Of a stretch of 64,000 nt of DNA, positions 24,525 to 36,500 are shown piece by piece. The notes below the pieces were generated by a model. That model did no database searches. It was not told the origin of the DNA and saw only the letters and a list, made by a program, of their open reading frames with translations. This DNA is from Nymphaea colorata (lineage: Eukaryota > Streptophyta > Magnoliopsida > Nymphaeales > Nymphaeaceae): assembly GCF_008831285.2 (NCBI RefSeq), contig NC_045150.1, positions 4,230,001-4,294,000 of the forward strand. Direction: 5' to 3'. The stretch's first letter is position 1, and each line of letters opens with the position of its first letter. The translations under genes were made by a program, and so were the position numbers.

Positions 24525-27500
24525 TGTGTCTATGAGTCTATATATATGGTTAAGACAGGTGAACAACTTTTGTCTATGGTCAGCCCATCAACATAGAATG
24601 CGTTTACCAAACAGTACACTTATTAGTTATAGATGAACAAACAAACTTTTCACTTCTGAATCACGAGCTCTTGGTAGAGCATGTCAGTGAGAAACACTGA
24701 AATTTCCAAATAAAGCACAGAAAATATCTGATGTACACAACTAGAGTGCTGTTGTTATTTTAGTAGAGCTGCATTGAAACATTTCTCCGGTAATGCTCCT
24801 GGTCTTTTAGACCAATGGAGGCACAATTTTAGCATCATGCTGAAATTTAAAATTGTGGTACACCTGGGGAGTTGATATTGTTCATACTTAATATAAATAC
24901 ATATATACAGTGGTAATATATATGCTATAAGGTCTCTCATCTATTTTTAATTTTGCTTATGTATATATTCGAATATAGTTCCTTCCATGCATGTGCATAT
25001 ACATCATATGTCTTCTTTTTTTTTTTCAAATTTTCTGTTTTCCTATGGCTCATTTCTTGTCAAGGATTGTTTTTGTCTAGGACAATCTAGCTGTTGTCTA
25101 GCTCCGATGGCTAGCTCTCTAGCTGGTAGAGCTAGTCCAGTGGCTACTCAGTCTCCCTTGTGTGTATTGTGGGGTTGACTACCCTGTAATTATGCTTTTA
25201 TTAATCATTTTCAGTAGTATACAAGTTTATTTTGACCTTTAATTGGTGCTTGTCAGGAGTTTTTGTGCTTGAGTTTTGAGATTGATCCACATGAGTGTAA
25301 GTCTTGCGTTGTGCCTTACATATTGATGTTTGGAGTGGATTTTTGCATGCTATCGGATCAAAGTCATCGTTAGGCCTGTTTGGGTCCATTTGGAAATTGT
25401 TGTGCTGCCTCATGAAGTGTGTTGAAGCTTTCTATGAAAATTCTTGCTGATCAGCTTAATTCTTGTGCATAAGAGACCTAGCTCCAATTTCTCTCTTGGA
25501 TTCAAGGTTAATGACTCCAACTATGTAGAATGGATCAACAACTTTGAAGCATTGTGTTACGACTAGAGAGAGAGAGAACATAAAACTTGATTAAAGTTAC
25601 TCTAATCTCAGAGTTAAAAGAGATTAGGGTTGGCAGTAACAGGAATTACACTTTTAGTCCAAATAGATAAGATAAATTTTAAAAAGCACACACTTCAACT
25701 TCCTAATATTTCAATATTTCAAAAAGTCTCTAGCCAATCGTCTAAGATATTTAACACTCCCCCTCAAGTTGGAGCATAGATATCAATCATGTTCAACTTG
25801 TTATATCCTCTCAAGAAATCACCTATGGGAAGAGCCTTGGTAAGAATGTCAGTTGCCTGATCTTCAGATGAGACATGAATAGTATTAATCACTCCATCTT
25901 GTACCAAGTCCTGAATATAATGACAATCCACTTCAATGTGTTTCGTCCTCATGGAAAACAGAGTTATTTGCAATATAGGTGGCTGCCTTGTTATGACAAT
26001 ACATCTTCATTGGGAGATTCACTGACATCCCCAAATCTAAAAGAACTGATCTGACCCATGACATTTCAGCTGCAGATGGGGCCATAGCCCTATATTTAGA
26101 CTCAGCACTAGATCGGGCAACCACATTCTGTTGCTTGCTCCCCTAAGAAATAAGATTACCTCCAACAAAGACACAAAAATTTGTGGTAGACTTCCTGTCA
26201 TCCACAAACCCTGCATAATCAGTATCACTATAGGCTTCTATCTCAATACATTCTCCCTTTTTGAATCATAACCCCTCTCCAGGGCCGATTTTAAGTATCT
26301 CACCACCATTAATGCAGCCTCCCAATGAACCTTTCGGGGTTTTTCCATGAATTGACTTAACTTATTCACAGTGTTAACATATCATGTATAGGGAACCGGG
26401 TCTGGATCCAGACCCGGTCCCATGGGCACGGGTACCGAGAGTGGCTCGATACCCTAGGCGTTTTTCCCTCTTATTTAATCCCACTTATGGTGTAATTGTT
26501 GATTAAGTGGAATAACATTTTCTCTCTCCTAGGGTTGCGGTTGTGCACCTAGGTTAGAGCTTCTCCGTGGTTTTTCACCTCTCTTTGAGGTTTTCCACGT
26601 ATATTGTGTGTTCCGTTTCTTTCTCTCCGTCTTGGTGTGTGTTTCTACATGGTATCAGAGCCAACGCGTGAGAGATCGTTGGTGTGATAGTCGTGTTTCC
26701 GTCGTGTTTCTTTGCCGCTGCTGTTTCTGCCGTTTTTTTCTGCTGCTGCTGCGCCGCCGCCGTCCAGCGCTGCCAGCTGCGCCGCCATCGTCCAGCGCGG
26801 TTGTTCTCTGCTGCGTTGCCGCTGTCCAGCGCCGCCGTCGCCCATTTCAGCGCCGCCGCCGTCCCGCGCCACCGCTGCCCACCGCCGTCGCTCTCTTCCA
26901 CACCGCCGCCGTCCAGCGCCGCTGCCTCTTGTTTGTCGTCTCTGGTGCTGGGTATTCTTTCTCCTTGGTGATTGTGATGGCCGAGGAGATGTCCCTCAAG
27001 ATCGATGATGCCCTAGACTCGGGCAGCAATACCAAGAGCGAGATCTTGCCTGTTCAAGTCACCTCCATCCGGTTGAACAAGGATAACTATCTCTCTTGGT
27101 CGGCTGCCCTAGAAATTGGGATAACCAGTCGTGGTCGCCTGCCCTACATTACTGGGGAGAAGCCTGCACCTTCAAAAACCGATCCGCGATGGGCTACTTG
27201 GACGTTGGAAGATAGTCAGGTTAAAGTATGGATTATTAGTTCTGTTTCTGCAGATATTCAGCCTTTGATCTTGCATAAATCGACTGCCTACGACATGTGG
27301 ACTGTGCTTGCACGGATGTATGGCCGTAAGAAGAGGGTATTGCGTACGTACCAAATCAAACGTAGCATATACTCTCTTAAACAGGGTGACTTGTCTGTAG
27401 CCGCCTTCTTTGCAGCCCTAAAGACTAAGTGGGAGGAACTTGACTACCATGTGAATGATGACTGGCACTGTGGGTCTGATCATGCCTTGTACTGGGACAA

Positions 27501-30500
27501 AGAATGGATGGATCGGACGTTTCTTTTCCTCGGAGGCTTACGCGATGAATTTGAATCCATTAGGAGCCAAATTCTTAATTGTGACGAGGTCCCCGGAATT
27601 GAAGAGGTGTATGCCCGTGTGGAATCTGAAGAACAGCGTCGACAAGTTATGCATATTGACACCAGTCAGGGGAGTTCTCCTTCAGCCTTTGTTAGTCGTG
27701 TTTCTGGGATTGGACAGCGTCCTGTTCGGCGGTGTAGCCATTGCAACAAATCAGGACATTCTGTTGATTTTTGTTGGGATCTTCATCCTGAGAGGCGGCT
27801 TGTCCGGGGTCGTCCTCCTTCTAGCCGCCGGAGTCCTTCTGTGCCTGAGCCTAGTCAGAGTAGTCCGTCAAATGTTGCCAAATCTAAGCTTTCCTCCGAT
27901 CAAATCAAAGAACTGCAAGCGTATATCAGCCGGCTGTCTACTACTCAGGAGGATACTTCCACGTCTGAGGGGGCTAAGTTAGCCCAAGCTCTCGTGGCTA
28001 CTAGTGACCAAGGTAATTCCTCACATGGTGATTGGATTGTTGACAGTGGTGCTACGCATCATATGACAGGGGACCCTAAGATGTTCCAAGAATACAAATT
28101 GTCTTCGGGGCAGCAACGTGTATCTATGGCTGATGGTTCTTCTATCTCTGTGGCTGGAAAAGGGAGTTTGTCCTTGTTAAATAAATACTGTCTTCATAAT
28201 GCTCTTCATGTTCCCAATCTTCCTGTGAATTTGCTTTCTGTCAGCAGTATTACTAAAGAATTGAACTGTAATCTGATCTTTTCTGCTGATCGGTGTTTTC
28301 TGCAGGACTTGGTGACGGGGCAGAAGATTGGGATTGGTTCGGCTATTGATGGACTCTACAGACTGCCTGTGCAGGTTGCGTCCGCTCTTATTTCTGCCAC
28401 TAGTGGACAGTTGTCAGGCGTAGAAGACAGATCTACTATTATGCGATGGCACGAGAGGCTTGGTCATCTTCCGTTTCCATTGATTAAGAAGTTGTTTCCT
28501 AGTTTGTTTCATTCTGTTTCCATGGACTCCTTCACCTGTGAAGTGTGTCAGTTGGCTAAACATGGTAGGGCCTCGTACCCTATTTCATTCAATAAAACCA
28601 CTCGTCCATTTGCTTTGGTTCATTCTGATGTTTGGGGTCCTTCGGGAGTACCCACTTGTCGTGGTTTTCATTACTTTATGACCCTTATTGATGATTACTC
28701 CCGTTGTACGTTCGTGTATCTGTTGAAAGAACGTAGTGAAGTTCCCGTTATTGTCAAAAACTTTGTGGCCTTTGTTGAGACTCAGTTTCAGACGTCTGTC
28801 CAAGCTTTTCGCACCGATAATGCTAGAGAGTATGTCTCTCAATCCCTAGATGATTTCTTGAAGAGCAAGGGTATTGTTCATGAAACGTCATGTAGTTACA
28901 CACCTCCCCAAAATGGCGTGGCTGAATGGAAGAATCGCCATTTGCTTGATGTTACCCGGGCCCTTCTGTTCCATCGTCAGGTTCCCAAGCGCTACTGGGG
29001 TGATGCGCTTCTCACTAGTGCCCACCTTATCAACCGTATGCCTACCCGTGTGTTGCAGGGCCATTCCCCGTACTCTATACTTTGGCCTACTCAGAATCCC
29101 TGGCCTCTTACTCCTCGGGTGTTCGGGTGTGTCTGTTTTGTTCATGACCATAGTCCCACCCTCAAGAAACTTGATCCTCGGTCTGTCAAGGCTGTCTTCC
29201 TGGGGTATTCCTCCACTCAGAAGGGATACAAATGTGTTGATCCTACCACCTCTAAAGTCTGTGTTTCCCGGGACGTCACCTTCCATGAACATGAGGCATA
29301 CTTTCATGTGAATCCTCTTCAGGGGGAGTATCTAGGGCACAGTAGTGAAGAGTATTCCTCAAATCAGTTGATTCAGTTTACGGGTTTCTTGGATTACAAG
29401 GCTAGTGACAGTGTGGCAGACACAGTCAGAGATGATAGAGACCGTCACATGGACGAGGGTCTTGTTGATAATCAGCCTACAGCCCGTGATCATTTGTTTG
29501 GCCAGGTGTACAGAAGGAAGAAGACAGTTGTGATTGAAAATGTTGATGTAACCAATCCCAATCCTGTGAGCTCCCCGGATGACCCAAGTCTAATCAATGA
29601 AGAGCTTCCTATAGCCCTACGCAAGGGCACCAGGTCTTGCACTTCTCATCCTATTCAGAGATTTGTCTCTTATGCGAAATTGAGTAAGAATTACAAATGC
29701 TTTATAACATCCTTGTCTAAGTCTGTTATTCCCAGGTGTGTGGAAGATGCTAGAGAGGATCCTAAATGGCTACAGGCCATGACAGAGGAGATGAATGCCT
29801 TGGCAAAGAATGACACTTGGGAAGTTGTGGATATTCCCAAAGGGACTCATTTAGTTGGTTCAAAGTGGGTGTTCAATGTGAAGTACAAACTAGATGGTAC
29901 TGTGGAAAGGTATAAGGCTCGGCTTGTTGCAAAGGGGTTCAGCCAGAAATATGGTATTGATTATCTTGAAACCTTTGCCCCTGTTGCCAAACTGAAAACT
30001 GTGAGGGTCATATTAGCTCTTGCCGTGAAAAAGGGGTGGAGCATGGATCAACTTGATGTTAAGAACGCATTCCTGAATGGCCATCTAGAAGAAGAGGTCT
30101 ATATGAGTATGCCGCTTGGATATGTTCAAAGCGGAAAATGCTGTCATCTCAAGAAAGCCTTGTATGGATTAAAGCAGTCTCCTAGAGCATGGTTTGAAAG
30201 ACTGAGGATAGTGATGAAGACAAATGGATACAAACAGGGAAATGGTGATCACACCCTATTCATTAAGCAGAGAGATGGCCTGGTGAGTCTTCTTCTTGTG
30301 TATGTTGATGATATGATAGTCACAGGTGACGATGAAGAAGAGAAAAAAAAGATGAAGGAGAGGTTAGCTGCTGAATTTGATCTTAAAGATTTGGGTAAAC
30401 TAAGGTACTTTCTGGGGATAGAGATTGCTCGGTCAGAGACATGGCTGGTTATGAGCCAAAGGAAATACACTCTGGATCTTCTAAAGGAGACAGGCAAACT

Positions 30501-33500
30501 TGGGTGCAGACCCTTTCTAACTCCAATGGAGTCTGGTACAAAGATAAGCATCAAAACTGGTAACATCCTAGATGAGGAAGGAAAAGGGCGGTATCAGAGG
30601 CTGGTTGGTAAACTCATCTATCTTACTCTTACTCGCCCTGATATTACTTATGCTGTGAATGTGTTGAGTCAGTTTATGCATGCTCCTACTGATTGTCACT
30701 GGAAGAGTGCAGAAAGAGTGTTGGGGTACCTAAAGAATGACCCAGGAAAAGGGTTACTCTATACTCAGCAAGACCAACTTAATATTGAAGGATACTCTGA
30801 CGCAGATTGGGCAGGATGTACTGATACTAGGAGGTCTACCACAGGGTACTGCATCTTTTTGGGGGTAACCTGGTTGTTTGGAGAAGTAAGAGGCAGGAAG
30901 TATGCTCTAGATCCAGTGCTGAGGCTGAATACAGGGCTGTGGCTATGGGAGTTACAGAAATGTTATGGTTAAAGATTCTCCTAACAGATATTGGTGTTGA
31001 AATAGAAGAGAAGATGAGGATGTACTGCGACAACAAGTCTGCAATTAATCTTGCGAATAATCCCGTTCTGCATGACAGAACTAAACATGTGGAGATTGAT
31101 CGCCACTTCATACGGGAACGCATAGATTCAAAGGAGTTGATCCTACCTTATATGAAGTCTGAAGATCAAATTGCAGATGTTCTAACCAAAGTCTTATGTA
31201 CATCTCAATTCGAGAAAAATGTAAGCAAGCTTGGCATGTTTGACATGTATGACAAGCTTGAGGGGAGTGTTAACATATCATGTATAGGGAACCGGGTTTG
31301 GATCCAGACCCGGTCCCATGGGCACGGGTACCGAGAGTGGCTCGGTACCCTAGGCGTTTTTCCCTCTTATTTAATCCCACTTATGGTGTAATTGTTGATT
31401 AAGTGGAATAACATTTTCTCTCTCCTAGGGTTGCGGTTGTGCACCTAGGTTAGAGCTTCTCCGTGGTTTTTCACCTCTCTTTGAGGTTTTCCACGTATAT
31501 TGTGTGTTCCGTTTCTTTCTCTCCGTCTTGGTGTGTGTTTCTACACACAGCAATGCTAATGTCAGGTCGAGTGATAGTCAAATATAAGAGTTTTCCTATT
31601 TGGGATCTGTATGATTTAGAGTCAACAGTCTATGATTCATCATCTTGAATATGAACTCGATGATTCATAGGAAGTGTGGTGGGTTTGGGTTCAAATAAAC
31701 CTATTTCATGCAAAAAATCAAGAACATATTTTCTTTGAGACACTACAATCCCTTTGTTACTACGACCACTTCAATACCAAAGAAATAACGAAGTTGACCA
31801 AGATCTTTTGTGACAAAGTGCTTTTGTCGTAGTTATCTTTTGGTTACATTCCCCAGTGAGAACAATATCATCAACATACACAATCAATATCACGATACCA
31901 GATGTGTCTCGCTTGATGAACAATGAGTGATCAAGCAGGAATCTTTGAAATCCACACTTAGATACAACTTCTGTTAGCTTATGGAACCATGCACGGGGGA
32001 CTCTGTTTAAGTCCATAAATCGCCTTTTTGAGTTTGCATACCTTAGAACACTCCTTCTGTCGCTCAAAACCAGGTGGTTGCTGCATATTCAGAGAGGACA
32101 TTTTTGACATCAATTGAAATAAAGGTCAATCCTACTGGACAACATGAGATATAACTAGGCACATAGTGTCCAACCATGCTATGGACGAAAAAGTCTCAAA
32201 GAAGTCAACTCCATAAGTCTTGTGTATAGCCTTTAGCTACACGACGTGCTTTGAACCGTTCTATTGAACCATTAGAATGATACTTAATGGTGAACACCCA
32301 TTTGGAGTCAACAACATCGCAATTCACCAGTGGATCAATCAAGTCTCACGTCTCCTTAGAAATATGAGCATCCATTTCCTCCTTTATGGCTTGCCTCCAT
32401 CGTGAATTTAATAAGGCCTGATGATGAGAAGACGAGATAATGTGACTAGACATAGCCCAATCAAACTGCACCAAACTTGTACTCAGATAGTCAACAGAAT
32501 TAAAAACTGGATGCATAGTGCACTGTCTCTAGCCCTTGCGAATAGTAATAGGAAGATCATATGCAAAGTAGTCATCATTTATGTCTGAGTCAGTCTTATC
32601 AATAGAACTTACCCCTTGAGAAGACGCTAGTGGACGGTTGGAGGTTGAGCTTGATGGAGAGAGTAGACTAATGGAAGATCAAAAAAAGGGTCATATGACA
32701 CAGGTGGCGAGGGAATAGACTCAAGTGACACTGGAAGAATAGGAAGAGGAATAGAAGCTGGCATCTCAGACATAGTGAAACTCAAAGAGGAGAAGTAAGG
32801 ACGAGACTAAAAGAATGTAACATTCGCACTGTAATCTCTTTCTTGGTCTGGGGATCAAAGCACCGATATCCTTTTTGATTAGTAGAATATCCAATGAATA
32901 CATATTGGATTGTTTGGGCAGCAAGTGTGTTTCTGGTTGGGCCTAAGATGTGTGAAAAACAAGTGCATCCAAATACTTTGGGAGGTATATGAAATAACAG
33001 TCGATCGAGATTATAACATTTGAATGGGAATGCATTCTTGGATGACACATGAGGGCAATCTATTAGTAAGGTAGTCAAGTCACTATGGTACGTGGGGGAG
33101 CCCACGTACCCGTACTGGCATACATGTACCGTGACTAGGCAAGTTTGGATCGGTTTGGACCTGTTTTGGCCTATTTATGTTTTTTGATGAGATTATATGT
33201 AGGAACTATGAAAGCAACATTGTCTTAATGATGTGATGATATCAATTTTGTTTTTTAGAATTAAAAATGTATAATTATCACCATACCGTCGTATCAAGAT
33301 TGGCGAAAATGCCATACCCGCTTCTCCGTACCCGTACCAACACTCGTACCCATACCTATGTGACATAGTGAGGTAGCATGCAGTAAGAATAACGTCATCT
33401 CAAAAATAGGTGGGCATATGAGTATGCAACATGAGAGTGCAGGCCACATTTACGAGTTGCCGATGTTTGCGGTCGGTGACACAATTTTAATTGTAACACC

Positions 33501-36500
33501 CCAGAAGTTTAGTCCCGTATCGAAAATTGTGAGGGATCTTCAAGGGCTTATAAAGGGAGTCTTTAATGAGATGCTTGTCCTGGTTCCTAGCCTTTTTGAG
33601 GTTGGAGCCGAAACTGCTAGGGGGCGGGTTGGGATCCGTCGAACCAGGGGCTCGAGCCCATGAGTGGGTCGGGTTGTTATAGTGATATCAATGCCGGTTC
33701 AACACTCAGACCTGGGGTCCCACACGCGCGGACGCGTGTGCCTTAAGGGGGGTGGATTGTAACACCCGAGAAGTTTAGTCCCGTATCGAAGATTGTGAGG
33801 GATCTTCAAGGGCTTATAAAGTGAGGCTTTAATGAGATGATTGTCCTAGTTCCTAGCCTTTTTGAGGTTGGAGCCGAAACTGATAGGGGGCGGGTTTGGA
33901 TCCGTCGAACCAGGGGCCCGAGCCCAGGAGTGGGTCAGGTCGTTATATGTTGTGACATGTGAGGTCAAGTATGTTGTGGTCAATTTCCATGGCATAAAAT
34001 TGAAGTAGGATCGAAGATTTGAATTCAATGGCATTATCAGTGCGAATACTTTTGACAGTGAAACCAAACTGAGTTTTTATTTCCTTGACAAAATTTTGAA
34101 GAATACAAATAAGTTCAAATCTCTCACATAATAAAAATACCCAACTGACTCTAGTAAAATCATCAATCAAAACAAGATAATACCAGAAAAACGAACGAAA
34201 AGAAACCGTACTAGGACCCCAAACGTCCACATGAAGGAGGTCAAAAGGACTTTGACTAGATGGACTTTGACTTGAAGGAAAACTGCTCCGTGTATGTTTG
34301 CCTAACTGGCACACATCATATAAGAAAGACTCTGAAATAGAAATACCTGGAAACATGCGAGATGAGGTTTGGATGCAAATGGATGACCAGGTCTTAGATG
34401 CCACTGCAAAGGAGAAGTCCTCGATGTGAAGGAAGATCCAACAACATCTACTAGGGTAGAAAGGAAATAGAGTCTCTCATGTTTATGACCGCCACCAATC
34501 ATCTTTCCAGTTTCTAAGTCTTGAAAATAACATGAACCGGGATAAAAAAAATGACTCTACATCGTCACATTTTTGTAGAAGGTGATTTCGTCACCTTCTA
34601 TCCTCATGCCTCCTTTCATTGATCTTATGAAATTGCAGCCGAGAATCAGCTGAATTTCTCCGAGTTCTAATGGCGTGGCATAAATATAGGGAATGTAAAA
34701 GGTATTTGTACCTATTTGCATCTTTCCCTCCTTCAGTCTTTTTGAGGCCTTTTGGACAAAGTTCACTCCCGTAAAACTGGCCGTTGTAAGACTGGGTTGA
34801 ACCGCCGTGGCTGGGATGTCTTGTTCTTTAATGCAACATGTAGTTGCTCCCGTATCCACGATGGCTCTGATGGTGAACGGCTTTACTCCTGGTATTTGTA
34901 GTTCCACATCCAGGTTGTAAAGGCGGTTCATCACTGTTGCTCTGATGATTTCTTCTTGGAACTCATTGAGGTGGCGGGACCGCGCCGACGCAAAACGACA
35001 AAAACAATAATTGGCTGGTGACGTATGCACTTACGTCACCTTACAATAATTGACCTGATGACGTATGGACTTACATCATCTTACATTATTACAGGCCTCG
35101 AAACGTGTCTCGGAGTCCTCGGAGGATTCGAAGGACGTAGGCACGTATCCCTGGTAACCGCCGTGTCCATGTGGTGAGAGGGCCTAAGTAATAGCCCCAA
35201 TAGTTTTGGTCATGGCTTTGCTCCCTGATGGCGGCTCTCGTAACGGCAACGAGCTTTGCTTCCTCGATCTGTATGGCATAGTCGAGGTTGGTGATGATTC
35301 TTTGATGGATTTCTTTCTCAATCCTGTAGAGCTCATCATCATATGGATGTTGTCGTTCGATGTTTTGATTCCGAGGTGCGTTGAAGCGGTCTCGGAGGAG
35401 GGTGAGATACCTGTGAGCCAGCAACCCACTTGGTTGCATAAATCGAGGGCCAGATTCTCCCTCGGGCTCTGCTGGTGCAGGGGGTCGTCCTGCCATTCCT
35501 GCAAAAAGTTGCATTAAAGAACAAGACATCCCAGCCACGGCGGTTCAACCCAGTCTTACAACGGCCAGTTTTACGGGAGTGAACTCTGTCCAAAAGGCCT
35601 CAAAAAGACTGAAGGAGGGAAAGATGCAAATAGGTACAAATACCTTTTACATTCCCTATATTTATGCCATGCCATTAGAACTCGGAGAAATTCAGCTGAT
35701 TCTCGGCTGCAATTTCATAAGATCAATGAAAGGAGGCATGAGGATAGAAGGTGACGAAATCACCTTCTACAAAAATGTGACGAAAGTTGAGACACAGCAA
35801 TCAGTCAGGATTGCACCTTTCTGCAGCAATGACATAGAAGACGAAAATGATTACTTGATGATCAAAGAACAGAGGATGGTTTCGGTAGTGGATGGTGAGG
35901 CTGCGTCAGTGGTTGGCGCAGGTGGGGATGAGGAGGAGGAAGGAGCTGGAACTTCTTCTTCTTCATCATCGGTGGAGGCTATGGGCTCTGGTTCTTCATG
36001 TTCGTGGATGACCAGATTAGCCTTCTGTCTGCTAGGTGATATTTTTGCTAGTCGGTCCCCTAGCCGGACGTAGAACGAGAAGCATCCTGCTCTTCAAGCT
36101 ATCTAGTGTCTTCTTCTTCAGTCAGTCTGTAAGTTTCCTATTTTCCTTTTTGCGTCTGTTGTAAGTGTGCTACTATCTTCTTCTATAAGTGAAAGTGTTC
36201 GTCCACCGCGGCGACTTTTCCCGTTCCTGAACTGCTTCCGCACAACCCATAGTTCTTTCTTCGTCTTGTTGAACCTTGTTGAACCCTCAGAGAGCACTTA
36301 CCTTTTTCCTTTGGTATCAGAGCTTCGTTCTTAGTTCGTTTATGCTTTGTAGACTGCACACCTTTATTTTCCCTGTAAGATCTCGTTTGTAAGGTTGTTG
36401 AATGAATTTTACTGTTCAAACAGCCTGTGTTCAAGAGTTTTTGTGAGATTTCCGTCAGGAATCACAAAAGGATCACACTACAGTGGTGTAAGACCCAGGA

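Larger units (their letters stand above)
26372..31545 (+). mobile_element. Young, structurally complete Ty1/Copia element with CACAG target duplication
   Basis: The 278-bp LTRs, 26372-26649 and 31268-31545, start TGTTAACA and end CTACA and differ at only two positions that I could find. CACAG flanks both sides (26367-26371 and 31546-31550). A primer-binding site TGGTATCAGAGCC follows the 5' LTR and a purine tract GAGGGGAG precedes the 3' LTR. It lies in sense with BUD13 and interrupts the RT-RNase H part of the older antisense Copia. Structure, duplication and near-identical LTRs indicate a recent insertion. Confidence 0.95.

Noticed and set aside
27455-27982. 175-codon plus frame within the young Copia
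   Set aside because: Shadow of the gag frame; the gag-pol frame has all domains in order.
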